Assembly (NCBI GenBank): GCA_026417155.1
Contig: JAOADU010000061.1
Span: forward strand, 1-51,417
Direction of reading: 5' to 3'
Source of the DNA: Bacteroidales bacterium
GTDB taxonomy: Bacteria > Bacteroidota > Bacteroidia > Bacteroidales > GWA2-32-17
Length of the DNA stretch: 51,417 nucleotides
Positions 25,589 through 33,925 of the stretch are shown here, piece after piece. Both the position numbers and the translations under genes were made by a program. Each line of letters begins with the position of its first letter. Positions within the stretch are counted from its first letter, which is position 1. The notes under the pieces were generated by a model. The model was given only the letters and a program-made list of their open reading frames with translations. It did no database searches and was not told where the DNA came from.

Positions 25589-26802
25589 TTCCTTTTTCGC
25601 CACCAAGAATTGATGAAAAAATTATTGCAGAAGTTGTTGATACACTTCGGTCGGGTTGGATAACAACAGGACCCAAAACAAAATTATTCGAAAAAAAAAT
25701 AACGTCGTACTGTAATGCACGCACAACAATTGCAGTTAATTCGGCTACTGCAGGATTAGAGCTTGTATTGCGATGGTTTGGAGTAAGCGAGGGCGACGAA
25801 GTTATTGTACCAGCTTATACTTATTGTGCTACCGCTAACGTAGTTGTTCATTGCGGAGCAAAACCCGTTATGGTTGATGTGAATCCAAACGATTTTTGCA
25901 TATCTGTCAGCGAGATAGAAAAGGCTATAACTTCAAAAACCAAAGCTATTATACCTGTTGATATGGCTGGCTTTCCATGCGATTACGATGCAATCAACGA
26001 TTTGATACATCGCAGCGATATCAGGGAAAAATTTACCCCAAACAATGAGATTCAAAAAAAATTGGGGAGGATTTTAATTTTGTCTGATGCTGCACATTCT
26101 TTTGGAGCTTATTATAAAAATAAACGTTCGGGCTCATTGTGCGATATAACAGTATTTTCATTTCATGCTATAAAAAATTTAACTACTGCCGAAGGTGGAG
26201 CGATAGTTCTTAATTTGCCCGATGATTTTGACCATGAAGAATTGTATCGTTATTTTTCTATTTTTGTTTTACACGGTCAAAGCAAAGATGCCTTGGCAAA
26301 GCTTCAAAAAGGTGCTTGGCGATATGATGTTATTGATGCGGGCTATAAAGCAAATATGACCGATATTTTGGCATCTATTGGCTTAGTTGAAATAGATAGA
26401 TACGACGACGATACCCTTGTAAAAAGAAAACATATCTTCGACCGATATCAGCAAGCATTTAATAAATTTGAGTGGGCCGAACTTCCCATTTACGAAACCG
26501 AACAAAGAAAATCATCTTATCATGTTTATCTTTTAAGGATAAAAAACATAAATGAATCTCAGCGAGATGAAATTATTCAACGTATTTTCGATAAAGATGT
26601 TTCTGTGAATGTTCATTTTCAGCCTTTACCATTATTAACAGCATACAAAAATAGAGGTTATGATATTAACGAATATCCAATAGCCTACAATAATTATTCT
26701 CGGGAAATTTCATTACCAGTCTTCTACGATTTAACCGACGACATGATCGATCGGGTGATAGATGCTGTAGTTCGTTCTGTAAACGAAGTTATTTATGCTT
26801 AA
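25585..26802 (+). CDS. DegT/DnrJ/EryC1/StrS-family sugar aminotransferase
   Basis: A PLP-dependent enzyme (405 residues) that aminates a nucleotide-linked keto-sugar. The internal aldimine lysine is K197 in 'FSFHAIKNLTTAEGGAI', Asp168 in SDAAHSFGA contacts the pyridine nitrogen, and the N-terminus has 'SGWITTGPKTKLFEKK', typical of ArnB/PglE-like enzymes. 'VNVHFQPLPLL' near the C-terminus is also conserved. The likely product is an amino-deoxysugar for the glycan made with the neighbouring phosphosugar transferase and ligase. The exact sugar cannot be read from the sequence, and no dehydratase or epimerase is present here. It overlaps neighbours on both sides (4 and 8 bp). Confidence 0.9.
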   Translation: MIPFSPPRIDEKIIAEVVDTLRSGWITTGPKTKLFEKKITSYCNARTTIAVNSATAGLELVLRWFGVSEGDEVIVPAYTYCATANVVVHCGAKPVMVDVNPNDFCISVSEIEKAITSKTKAIIPVDMAGFPCDYDAINDLIHRSDIREKFTPNNEIQKKLGRILILSDAAHSFGAYYKNKRSGSLCDITVFSFHAIKNLTTAEGGAIVLNLPDDFDHEELYRYFSIFVLHGQSKDALAKLQKGAWRYDVIDAGYKANMTDILASIGLVEIDRYDDDTLVKRKHIFDRYQQAFNKFEWAELPIYETEQRKSSYHVYLLRIKNINESQRDEIIQRIFDKDVSVNVHFQPLPLLTAYKNRGYDINEYPIAYNNYSREISLPVFYDLTDDMIDRVIDAVVRSVNEVIYA

Positions 26803-27394
26803 ACGCCTATTCGATATAGTATTTTCGCTTGTCTTTTTAATTCTTTTATTGCCTTTGTTTTTGTTCATTTCGATTTTAATCATAATGGAAAGTAAAGGCA
26901 GTGCTATTTTTCGTCAGATTAGAGTAGGAAAAAATGGAAAGCATTTTACTTTATACAAATTTCGCTCAATGTATCAGTTCAATAATCATCATGCTCCATT
27001 ATTAACAACTGCTAATGACAATCGTATTACACGAATTGGAAAGTTTCTGCGTAAAACAAAGTTAGATGAATTGCCTCAATTAATAAATATTTTAAAAGGC
27101 GATATGAGTTTTGTTGGTCCTAGACCAGAAGTTCCGAAATATGTTGCATTGTATAACGACGAACAACGCCAAATTTTAACGGTTCGTCCAGGGTTAACGG
27201 ATTATGCTTCGTTGCATTATATTAATGAATCAGAAGAATTAGCAAAGCATTCAAACCCTGAAGAATATTATATTCATCATGTATTGCCCAAAAAAATTGC
27301 ATTGTCGTTACAATACATACGCAATCAGAGTTTTTTTACTGATATTTGCATTATTGTTCAAACACTATTAAAAATATTGTACTTAAAAAAATAG
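26795..27394 (+). CDS. Initiating sugar-phosphate transferase (PglC/WcaJ core family)
   Basis: A 199-residue monotopic phosphoglycosyl transferase that moves a sugar-1-phosphate from a nucleotide donor to undecaprenyl phosphate, the first membrane step of glycan assembly. It has one N-terminal hydrophobic re-entrant helix (residues 8-30), then 'IFRQIRVGKNGKHFTLYKFR', the catalytic Asp-Glu in 'RKTKLDELPQLINILKGDMS', 'FVGPRPEVPKY' and 'RPGLTDYASL'. It is the short PglC-like form without the long WbaP/WcaJ N-terminal domain. Next to an amino-sugar aminotransferase, it resembles the PglC/PglE logic of bacillosamine-type glycans, but that substrate is only an inference. Confidence 0.92.
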   Translation: MLKRLFDIVFSLVFLILLLPLFLFISILIIMESKGSAIFRQIRVGKNGKHFTLYKFRSMYQFNNHHAPLLTTANDNRITRIGKFLRKTKLDELPQLINILKGDMSFVGPRPEVPKYVALYNDEQRQILTVRPGLTDYASLHYINESEELAKHSNPEEYYIHHVLPKKIALSLQYIRNQSFFTDICIIVQTLLKILYLKK

Positions 27395-27397
27395 ATT

Positions 27398-27871
27398 ATG
27401 GGCATTGAAATTGTATTTAATCCGTTAGAACGATACGAAATAGAACATGTTATTTTAGATTACAACGGAACATTAGCAATTGATGGAAAAATTATACCCG
27501 AAACTATACCATTAATTAAAGCACTAACCGAACGTGTAAACGTACATGTCATTACTGCTGATACATTTAAAATGGCTGCAGATGAATTGAAAAATGTTCC
27601 TGTAAAGTTAACTATTATTAAATCGGGACAAGAAAAACAACAGAAATTATTCTATTTAGAAAATCTAGGACGCGATAAATGCATAGCCATTGGTAATGGT
27701 AGTAACGATGCAATGATTTTATCAAAAGCCGCTGTTGGAATTGCAGTTATTCAACAAGAAGGAGCGTCGATTGAAGCATTGCAATCAGCAAAAATTATTT
27801 GCCAAAGTGTTATTCATGCTTTAGAATTATGCCTTAATCCGAAACGAATTGTAGCTACATTACGAAAATAA
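27398..27871 (+). CDS. Small HAD-family hydrolase (P-type-ATPase-like soluble domain)
   Basis: A 157-residue HAD-fold protein. Motif I is LDYNGTLA (Asp nucleophile, but Asn in place of the usual second Asp). Motif II falls around 'VHVITADT', the lysine of motif III around K79-K82, and motif IV is GNGSNDAMIL with 'AAVGIAVIQQEGAS' behind it. The layout is that of the catalytic domain of P-type ATPases without membrane helices, a family often annotated 'soluble P-type ATPase' or KdpB-like phosphatase. The substrate is unknown. It follows the sugar transferase by 3 bases and precedes the ABC pair by 6, so it is in the same operon. Confidence 0.8.
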   Translation: MGIEIVFNPLERYEIEHVILDYNGTLAIDGKIIPETIPLIKALTERVNVHVITADTFKMAADELKNVPVKLTIIKSGQEKQQKLFYLENLGRDKCIAIGNGSNDAMILSKAAVGIAVIQQEGASIEALQSAKIICQSVIHALELCLNPKRIVATLRK

Positions 27872-27877
27872 TTTATC

Positions 27878-28807
27878 ATGAATCAAATTCTTACAATAGA
27901 ACATATTTCAAAGTCCTATGGTACAAAAGTAGCCTTAGACGATGTTTCATTTCCAGTTCATGAAGGAACAATATTAGGACTTTTAGGACCCAATGGGGCA
28001 GGAAAAACTACCCTTATTCGTATTATTAATCAAATTTATATTGCCGATAAAGGCAAAGTTTATTTTCGCGGTAAGCCAATCCGTACAGATGATATAATAA
28101 GTTTTGGTTATTTACCCGAAGAACGTGGTTTATATAAGAAAATGAAAGTAGGGGAGCAAGCGATTTACTTGGCACAACTTAAGGGATTAAGCAGAAGACA
28201 AGCATTAGTTGAGCTTAAATATTGGTTCGATAAATTCGATATTGCCTCGTGGTGGGACAAGAAAATTGAAGAGCTATCGAAAGGTATGCAACAAAAAGTA
28301 CAATTTATAATATCTGTATTACATAAACCATCGGTATTAATTTTCGATGAACCATTTTCAGGATTTGATCCTATTAACGCTAATCTTATCAAAGAAGAAC
28401 TCTTAGCGATGAAGAAAAATGGCGTTACTATAATGCTTTCTACACACAACATGGCTTCGGTAGAAGAACTCTGCGATGAAATTGTTCTGATTAATTCCTC
28501 AAAAAATGTTCTTAACGGCAATGTATTGCAAATAAAACAACAATTCAAAGAACATATCTATGAAGTTGTTTTTAAAGGATTTGTTAATTACATTGATTTA
28601 GCACATCGTCATCAATATGAAATTATAGAAAATAAACAAGAATTTGATAATCAAATTGTTAAATTAAAATTGCTAGACACATCTATAAAATCCAATACTT
28701 TGTTGCAAGCACTATTAGATGTTGGAGAAATAGTATCGTTTAGAGAATTGTTACCTTCGATGGATGAAATTTTTATTAAAGTAGTGAAACAAACTAATAA
28801 TCAATAA
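27878..28807 (+). CDS. ABC transporter ATP-binding protein (NatA-like)
   Basis: A 309-residue ABC ATPase: Walker A GPNGAGKTT, Q-loop region 'ISFGYLPEERGLYKKMKV', signature LSKGMQQKVQF, Walker B 'VLIFDEPFSGFDP' and the switch His in 'LSTHNMASVEEL'. The 'YLPEERGLYKKM' segment is characteristic of the NatA/YhaQ group exporting ions or unknown small molecules with an ABC-2 permease. A C-terminal domain of about 90 residues follows the ATPase core. The next gene (1-base gap) encodes the permease. It differs from GldA, whose equivalent segment is Pro-Glu-His-Asn-Pro-Leu-Tyr as I remember it. Confidence 0.93.
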   Translation: MNQILTIEHISKSYGTKVALDDVSFPVHEGTILGLLGPNGAGKTTLIRIINQIYIADKGKVYFRGKPIRTDDIISFGYLPEERGLYKKMKVGEQAIYLAQLKGLSRRQALVELKYWFDKFDIASWWDKKIEELSKGMQQKVQFIISVLHKPSVLIFDEPFSGFDPINANLIKEELLAMKKNGVTIMLSTHNMASVEELCDEIVLINSSKNVLNGNVLQIKQQFKEHIYEVVFKGFVNYIDLAHRHQYEIIENKQEFDNQIVKLKLLDTSIKSNTLLQALLDVGEIVSFRELLPSMDEIFIKVVKQTNNQ

Positions 28808-28808
28808 C

Positions 28809-30137
28809 ATGAAAAAGATACGAATAATCGTTGCAAGAGAATATATAACCCGTGTTCGCAAGAAATCTTTTATTCTAATGACTATTATAGGTCCTATTTT
28901 AATGGCTGCATTATTTGTTGTACCAGTTTGGATATCGACGTTGGAGGATGATGAAATAAAAAAAATTGCTGTAGTAGATAGTTCTCAGTTATTCTACAAA
29001 ATAATTCCTGAAACTGAAAAAATAAAATTTGAATACTTAAATAATGTTAGCTTGCTGCAAGCCGAAAAGCTTATTGCAACAAATAATTATTACGCTGTTT
29101 TGTACATTCCACATACCGTATTATCTACACCAATAGTTACTATATCATCGCCCAAACAGCCCAGTTTGCATGTTAGAATGCACATAATGAGTTCTTTAAG
29201 TAGTTTGATTGAAAGTTTTAAATTAGTTAAAAATAACATAGATCCTGAAGTTATCCAATCAGTAAAAACCGATGTAAAAGTAAGTGTGGTAAAACTTAAC
29301 GATGATGGTACAAGAGAAATTAAGTCGTCCGATATTCAAATGATAGTTGCATTTATTAGTGGACTGCTCATTTATTTTTTTATTTTTATGTATGGTTCAC
29401 AAGTGATGCGGGGTGTGATAGAAGAAAAAACAAACAGAATTGTCGAAGTTATTGTTTCCTCCGTAAAGCCTTTTCAACTGATGATGGGAAAAATTATTGG
29501 AATTGCCATGGTTGGACTTACACAATTTGTTTTATGGGGCGTTTTAACGTTTTCTATAGTTTCAATCGTTTCGGGCATACTACTTAAAGACAAAAATATT
29601 TTTGAACAACAAATAAATGCCCAGGAATTAATGCAAAAACAAGTAACACTTCAGATGAAAAATAACGACCTTGAAATGAATGAACTATCTGTTATTTTCG
29701 ATTCAATTAAAATGATTGATTTTGGTGTAATGATAGCATCGTTTTTATTTTACTTTATTTTTGGTTATTTAATGTACTCAGCACTATTTGCAGCTATTGG
29801 AGGTGCTGTCGATAACGAAGCCGATACACAACAATTTTTGTTGCCTATAACTATTCCACTCATATTGGCAATTGTGCTCATGTCAAATATTACAACAAAT
29901 CCCGAAGGACCCATTGCATTTTGGTTTTCATTAATACCGTTAACTAGCCCTGTCGTAATGATGATGCGTATACCTTTTGGTGTACCTTGGATCGAAGTGT
30001 TAATTTCTGTCCTATTGCTTATCCTTACATTTTTATTTACCACTTGGCTTGCAGGAAAAATATATAAAACCGGAATTTTATTGTATGGTAAAAAAGTTAC
30101 ATATAAAGACTTGTATCAGTGGATAAGAAATAAATAA
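28809..30137 (+). CDS. ABC-2-type permease (NatB-like)
   Basis: A 442-residue permease with one N-terminal helix ('SFILMTIIGPILMAALFVVPVW'), an extracytoplasmic domain (about residues 45-175) and about five to six further helices. These include 'FMYGSQVMRGVIEEKTNRIVEV', the diagnostic NatB/YhaP motif region with 'VSSVKPFQLMMGKIIG'. The last helix ends before a cytoplasmic tail. It forms an exporter with the preceding ATPase, with which it is translationally coupled. The substrate is unknown; sodium export is described for NatAB in Bacillus. Confidence 0.9.
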   Translation: MKKIRIIVAREYITRVRKKSFILMTIIGPILMAALFVVPVWISTLEDDEIKKIAVVDSSQLFYKIIPETEKIKFEYLNNVSLLQAEKLIATNNYYAVLYIPHTVLSTPIVTISSPKQPSLHVRMHIMSSLSSLIESFKLVKNNIDPEVIQSVKTDVKVSVVKLNDDGTREIKSSDIQMIVAFISGLLIYFFIFMYGSQVMRGVIEEKTNRIVEVIVSSVKPFQLMMGKIIGIAMVGLTQFVLWGVLTFSIVSIVSGILLKDKNIFEQQINAQELMQKQVTLQMKNNDLEMNELSVIFDSIKMIDFGVMIASFLFYFIFGYLMYSALFAAIGGAVDNEADTQQFLLPITIPLILAIVLMSNITTNPEGPIAFWFSLIPLTSPVVMMMRIPFGVPWIEVLISVLLLILTFLFTTWLAGKIYKTGILLYGKKVTYKDLYQWIRNK

Positions 30138-30143
30138 CGGTAT

Positions 30144-31064
30144 ATGAGAGCTGCAGTGATTGATTTGGGAACAAATACATTTAATTTATTAATTGCTGAT
30201 AAACAAAATAATACTTTTTATGAAATTTATCGCGACAAACGATCTGTAAAAATTGGAAAAAATGGAATTGCTCATGGCGAAATAGCATCAGATGCTTACG
30301 AAAGAGCAATAGCAGCTATTAAAGATTATGCTGAAATTATAAAGAAATATCAAACACAACACATTAAAGCTATTGCTACTTCGGCATTTCGTTCAACCAA
30401 AAATGGCAATCAGTTAGCTAAAGAAATTGAGCAAATAGTAAATGCCAAGGTCGAAATTATTGATGGCGACAAAGAAGCAGAATTTATTTATTACGGTATA
30501 AAAACAGCTGTACCACTTACCGAACATAATGTTTTAATGTTAGATATTGGCGGAGGAAGCAATGAACTTATTATTGGAAATAAGCATAAAATAGAATGGA
30601 AAGAAAGCTATCCACTAGGAATATCAAGACTTATTGACATTTTTAAACCCAATGATCCACTAACACCCAATAATATTAACGAAATTAGCGAATATATTAA
30701 AACAAACATTCAATCTTTGAAAGATGCATTAAACCTATATCCTGTACACACATTGGTAGGTTCGTCGGGTTCATTTGATTTAATTGCCAACATGTTGCAT
30801 TTCAGAGAAAAACAAAAACCTCTCGATCCAATGAGAACTTTCAATCAATTAAATGTAATGCAAACTATCCGGTTATTAGATACTCTGATTATTTCTTCAT
30901 TTGAGCAACGAAAAGATATGCCTGGTATGGATATGACACGTATAGAAATGATACCGGTTGCAGCACTTTTTATCAGAATAGTATTAGAATTTTTTAAATG
31001 CAAACAAATACTACATTCGGTTTATGCAATTAAAGAGGGTGTTTGGATTAAAAGCTTTTTGTAA
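30144..31064 (+). CDS. Ppx/GppA-family phosphatase
   Basis: A 306-residue member of the ASKHA-fold exopolyphosphatase / guanosine pentaphosphatase family. Motifs are 'VIDLGTNTFNLLIAD' (phosphate 1), 'AIATSAFRSTKNG', 'VLMLDIGGGSNELII' (phosphate 2) and LVGSSGSFD. It is the short form: there is no C-terminal HD-like domain as in long E. coli Ppx, so it may act on polyphosphate or pppGpp. It is the last gene of the plus-strand run and stops 3 bases before the convergent T9SS gene. No terminator is evident between them. Confidence 0.9.
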   Translation: MRAAVIDLGTNTFNLLIADKQNNTFYEIYRDKRSVKIGKNGIAHGEIASDAYERAIAAIKDYAEIIKKYQTQHIKAIATSAFRSTKNGNQLAKEIEQIVNAKVEIIDGDKEAEFIYYGIKTAVPLTEHNVLMLDIGGGSNELIIGNKHKIEWKESYPLGISRLIDIFKPNDPLTPNNINEISEYIKTNIQSLKDALNLYPVHTLVGSSGSFDLIANMLHFREKQKPLDPMRTFNQLNVMQTIRLLDTLIISSFEQRKDMPGMDMTRIEMIPVAALFIRIVLEFFKCKQILHSVYAIKEGVWIKSFL

Positions 31065-31067
31065 TGC

Positions 31068-31820
31068 TTAATTCTTAATGAATTGTTTAACAAAATGTTC
31101 TTTACCATTTGTTACAGTATAAACATATAATCCTTTTTTGAGAGTTGAACCGTCAAATTTGAAAGTAAATTCACCCTTCTGAATCATTGTTTTTTCTTCA
31201 TAAACTTTATTTCCTAAAACATCAAATACTTGCAATGCAACATTTTGATAACTTGGTGAATAACCACATATCTTCACAGTTGAATTAAAGGGATTGGGTT
31301 GAGGATTTTGTACATAAAATTTATTAGTATTTGTAATTTCAATGCCCGATGATTGATTAACTATCATAACTAAGGATGTATCATCAACTTGTTCGGGTAA
31401 AGCTGTAGGAACACCAAATACAGAAATGTAAGGTACAACATGCACTTTTAAAGGATAAGTACCTGCAGTAGTTGGTGTACCACTCAATAAAATACAATAT
31501 CGCGTTAAAGGATTAGTAACTGTAAACTCGCAATTGCTTGGATTGCACTGGTACGTAAGCCCATTAGGTAAATTTTGTACTTGAGTAACTTTAATTTTTA
31601 ATATACTTACTGTTTGTCCATTATAAATAAAACTTGCCGGTGGAATGACTGTTACTACTTGATTATACGGAACATTTACAGTGGCGGGAGGCAATGTTTC
31701 TGGGCACATTTCTCCCGGATTTCCGATATCGTTGCATGTAGGATCGGGAGTACATTGTGCTGATAAATGATTCGTATAAAAAATACTAACTAATGCTACA
31801 AAAAGTAAAACATGTTTCAT
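31068..31820 (-). CDS. Secreted protein with T9SS type A sorting domain
   Basis: About 250 residues from ATG 31820. There is a signal peptide (ending near HLSAQC), a Pro/Cys-containing N-terminal region ('CTPDPTCNDIGNPGEMC'), an Ig-like or putative beta domain with 'LSGTPTTAGTYPLKVHVVPY' (a cadherin/He-PIG-like motif), and a T9SS type A sorting domain from about residue 172 ('PNPFNSTVKICGYS', 'VFDVLGNKVYE' and 'LKKGLYVYTV'). An in-frame ATG lies at 31826, but the -7 box at 31834 would put the transcript start about there, so 31820 is favoured. The function is unknown. The Leu-Ser-Gly-Thr-Pro motif suggests a carbohydrate- or protein-binding beta sandwich. Confidence 0.85.
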   Translation of the reverse strand: MKHVLLFVALVSIFYTNHLSAQCTPDPTCNDIGNPGEMCPETLPPATVNVPYNQVVTVIPPASFIYNGQTVSILKIKVTQVQNLPNGLTYQCNPSNCEFTVTNPLTRYCILLSGTPTTAGTYPLKVHVVPYISVFGVPTALPEQVDDTSLVMIVNQSSGIEITNTNKFYVQNPQPNPFNSTVKICGYSPSYQNVALQVFDVLGNKVYEEKTMIQKGEFTFKFDGSTLKKGLYVYTVTNGKEHFVKQFIKN

Positions 31821-31833
31821 AAGCATTTTTTAT

Positions 31834-31841
31834 CAAAGATA
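31834..31841 (-). promoter_or_regulatory. -7 box (TATCTTTG) for the T9SS gene at 31 kb
   Basis: The minus-strand TATCTTTG is an exact TAnnTTTG match, 13 bases before ATG 31820 and 7 before ATG 31826. It sits immediately behind the terminator of the upstream polyamine operon, as expected for a new transcription unit. Confidence 0.55.
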
Positions 31842-31876
31842 CAAAAAAAGCACATAATCAAAAAAATTATGTGCTT
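31842..31876 (-). terminator. Rho-independent terminator after the DHS-like gene
   Basis: A perfect 11-base inverted repeat (arms 31848-31858 and 31866-31876, AAGCACATAAT/ATTATGTGCTT, loop 7) is followed on the minus strand by a run of seven T's. It lies 18 bases past the DHS-like stop and ends the agmatinase/DHS-like transcript. Confidence 0.85.
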
Positions 31877-31894
31877 ATAACTTATTCATTTTTT

Positions 31895-32947
31895 CTATTT
31901 AAACATTTTGGCAAATTCGCGAGGTTTTCTGTTTTTCCAAACACCCGAATGATAAACATAACTAACAATTAAAGGCAATACAGATGTTGCTTCGGCATAA
32001 ACCATTTGCTCAAATACGGTATCAACTTTACCCCAGGAAGATGCTTCTTTTAATGTAGAGCTCGAACAAGCACCATCGCGAACATCGGCAACTGTAATTT
32101 GAACTGCATATTTGTGCATAGGGACATCGTATCCAAGTATTTCAGCACATATTACGGTATCCTGAGTAAAATTCTTCGGCACGCCTCCACCTATCATAAA
32201 AATACCTGTTTCGCCTGCTTTAATTTTTATCTCTGTAAGTTCTCTAAAATCGGCAATGGAATCAATTGTGATGTGTTTTTTGGGATTTTCGACCTGATGT
32301 TTTACAAGTCCAAAACCTGCGCTGCTATCTGTAAATGCAGGACAAAAAATAGGTACATTTTTTTCGTAACAAACTTGAACAAGCGAATCTTTTTTCTTGG
32401 CGTGCTTTGTCAAATATTTTCCCATTTCTTTAATAAATTCTCTCGAAGAGTATGGGCGAGGCTCAAGACTGTCAGCAATTTCTTTTACTGTCAAATCACA
32501 TTTTTGCAATTCTTCCTCATCAATGTATGTATCATAAATACGGTCTATGTAAAAGCTTCTTAAAACTTTATCATCGGCATATTGTGAGCCTTTGTAGTGT
32601 TTAAATCCTAATGCTTCAAAAAAGTCCATATCTACAATAGAAGCACCAGTTGCTACAATAGCATCAACCATATTGTGTTTAACCATATCAACATATACTT
32701 GCATACATCCGGCTGCGCTGGTACTTCCAGCAATAGTTAATATAACACTACATTTTTTATCTTGTAGCATGCGCATAAATATATCGGTAGCACTGGCTAC
32801 TTCACGCGATGTAAAAGACATGTCGCGCATAGCATCTATTATAGCTGTGCTGTCGATTTTTTTAATGTCAATGTGTTTAATAGTTTCTTTAAGTAAATCT
32901 TTTTTGGTCAATGTTTTTTCTTTTTTAGTTTTGGTAGCTGTTTTCAT
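31895..32947 (-). CDS. Deoxyhypusine-synthase-like enzyme (possible homospermidine synthase)
   Basis: 350 residues with the fold of deoxyhypusine synthase (DHS), an NAD-dependent enzyme using spermidine. Residues 70-90 hold 'LTIAGSTSAAGCM', and 'IVATGASIVDMD' follows. The catalytic lysine equivalent (human Lys329) is K307 in 'EASSWGKVD'. The GGGxxKHH motif is altered to GGGVPKNF (253-260), so the active-site His (human His288) is Asn259. Bacteria have no eIF5A target, so a true DHS role is unlikely. Bacterial relatives are reported to make homospermidine or to have unknown roles. It is directly downstream of agmatinase (13-base gap), pointing to a polyamine substrate. Confidence 0.88.
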   Translation of the reverse strand: MKTATKTKKEKTLTKKDLLKETIKHIDIKKIDSTAIIDAMRDMSFTSREVASATDIFMRMLQDKKCSVILTIAGSTSAAGCMQVYVDMVKHNMVDAIVATGASIVDMDFFEALGFKHYKGSQYADDKVLRSFYIDRIYDTYIDEEELQKCDLTVKEIADSLEPRPYSSREFIKEMGKYLTKHAKKKDSLVQVCYEKNVPIFCPAFTDSSAGFGLVKHQVENPKKHITIDSIADFRELTEIKIKAGETGIFMIGGGVPKNFTQDTVICAEILGYDVPMHKYAVQITVADVRDGACSSSTLKEASSWGKVDTVFEQMVYAEATSVLPLIVSYVYHSGVWKNRKPREFAKMFK

Positions 32948-32960
32948 AATTACAATTTAT

Positions 32961-33809
32961 TTAAATAAAAAACTTATATCCAATCATTTTATATATCAAT
33001 TTGGCTGCTAAGAAATTGGGAGCTTTGTTTATTACATTGGGACAAAGTTCAACAACATCAAAACCAACGACATGTTTCTTTTTAAATACTTCTTCAAGCA
33101 ATTCGAGGGTTTCGTACCAAAGCAGCCCTCCGGGTTCTGGTGTTCCTGTTGAAGGCATTATGGAAGGATCAAATACATCTAAGTCTATTGTGATGTAAAC
33201 ATTTTTTGTCTTTATTCGCGAAACAACATCTTCAATCCAGTTTTTGTTGTAATATAATTCATGAGCAAAAAACATATTCTTTCTGTCGAAGCTATTAGCT
33301 TCTTCGACGCATTGGCTTCTTATGCCTACTTGTACCAAAGCAGCAAATTCTTTGGCTCGCGCCATAATGCAGGCATGATTATATTTAGAGCCTTCATATT
33401 CTTCGCGTAAATCACTATGTGCATCTAATTGAAGCACAGTAAGAGGGCCATACTCTTCGGCATGTGCTTTAATTGGTCCGTAGCTAATGGAATGTTCTCC
33501 ACCTAACGTTATAATAAATTTATTAGATATATGCTTTTTAACATGATTATAGGAATCTTCAGCCATCTGTTCAGGAGAATTATATGGTCCTAATGGTTCT
33601 AAGGTGTGAATTCCAACTGTGTAAAATTCTGTATCGTATTCAATATCGTACAACTCCATGTTTGCCGAAGCTTCTAAAATAGCATCAGGTCCTTTATCGG
33701 CTCCTTTTATCCATGTACTAGTTCCATCATAAGGTATTGGCAATACCACAACATTTGAACTATTGTAATCGCTAAATTTCTCTTCTAAACCGCCAAAATT
33801 ATACTTCAT
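32961..33809 (-). CDS. speB: Agmatinase (ureohydrolase family)
   Basis: Hydrolyses agmatine to putrescine and urea. 282 residues of the arginase/agmatinase fold carry the binuclear Mn sites: 'IITLGGEHSISYG' (His), 'VLQLDAHSDLREEYEG' (DAHSD) and 'VYITIDLDVFDPS' (DLDVFDP), plus 'STGTPEPGGL', typical of agmatinases. No arginine decarboxylase is adjacent, but the DHS-like gene follows. Together they suggest production of putrescine and then a further aminobutyl transfer to a polyamine. The gene starts the operon behind a TATCTTTG box and is divergent from lysS. Confidence 0.9.
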   Translation of the reverse strand: MKYNFGGLEEKFSDYNSSNVVVLPIPYDGTSTWIKGADKGPDAILEASANMELYDIEYDTEFYTVGIHTLEPLGPYNSPEQMAEDSYNHVKKHISNKFIITLGGEHSISYGPIKAHAEEYGPLTVLQLDAHSDLREEYEGSKYNHACIMARAKEFAALVQVGIRSQCVEEANSFDRKNMFFAHELYYNKNWIEDVVSRIKTKNVYITIDLDVFDPSIMPSTGTPEPGGLLWYETLELLEEVFKKKHVVGFDVVELCPNVINKAPNFLAAKLIYKMIGYKFFI

Positions 33810-33825
33810 TCAAATAAATTTTTTG

Positions 33826-33833
33826 CAAAGATA
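33826..33833 (-). promoter_or_regulatory. -7 box (TATCTTTG) for the agmatinase operon
   Basis: The minus-strand TATCTTTGC is an exact TAnnTTTG match 16 bases before ATG 33809, in the 116-base divergent gap with lysS. No clear -33 TTG is seen. Confidence 0.5.
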
Positions 33834-33882
33834 TAATATTTCATCCTTTCATAATATAAATTTAAGATTAACTTTTACAGCG

Positions 33883-33913
33883 TTGCATAAAAAGCAAAAA
33901 AACGTCATCTTTG
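33883..33913 (+). promoter_or_regulatory. lysS promoter
   Basis: TTG at 33883-33885, a 20-base spacer and CATCTTTG at 33906-33913 fit the -33/-7 pattern (one mismatch in the -7 box). The box overlaps the TTG codon at 33911, so that codon cannot be a start on this transcript and ATG 33926 is chosen. Confidence 0.6.
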
Positions 33914-33925
33914 CAAAAAAAATCT

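Noticed and set aside
28165-28548. 127-codon minus-strand frame within the ABC ATPase gene
   Set aside because: Antisense shadow of the Walker A to Walker B region; no independent evidence.
27878-28807. The ABC ATPase as the missing GldA
   Set aside because: It has the NatA-type PEERGLYKKM segment and is coupled to its own NatB-like permease, so it is probably a separate exporter.
31050-31095. Terminator between ppx and the convergent T9SS gene
   Set aside because: Only short AAGC/GCTT-type pairings with no convincing stem and U-tract were found.
32099-32563. 154-codon open frame antisense to the DHS-like gene
   Set aside because: It lies wholly within a well-supported conserved gene, is rich in Cys, Phe and Lys with no recognisable domain, and has no promoter box; it is a shadow frame.
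33911-33925. TTG start of the lysS frame
   Set aside because: The TTG is part of the -7 box itself; the first ATG after it (33926) gives the normal LysS N-terminus.
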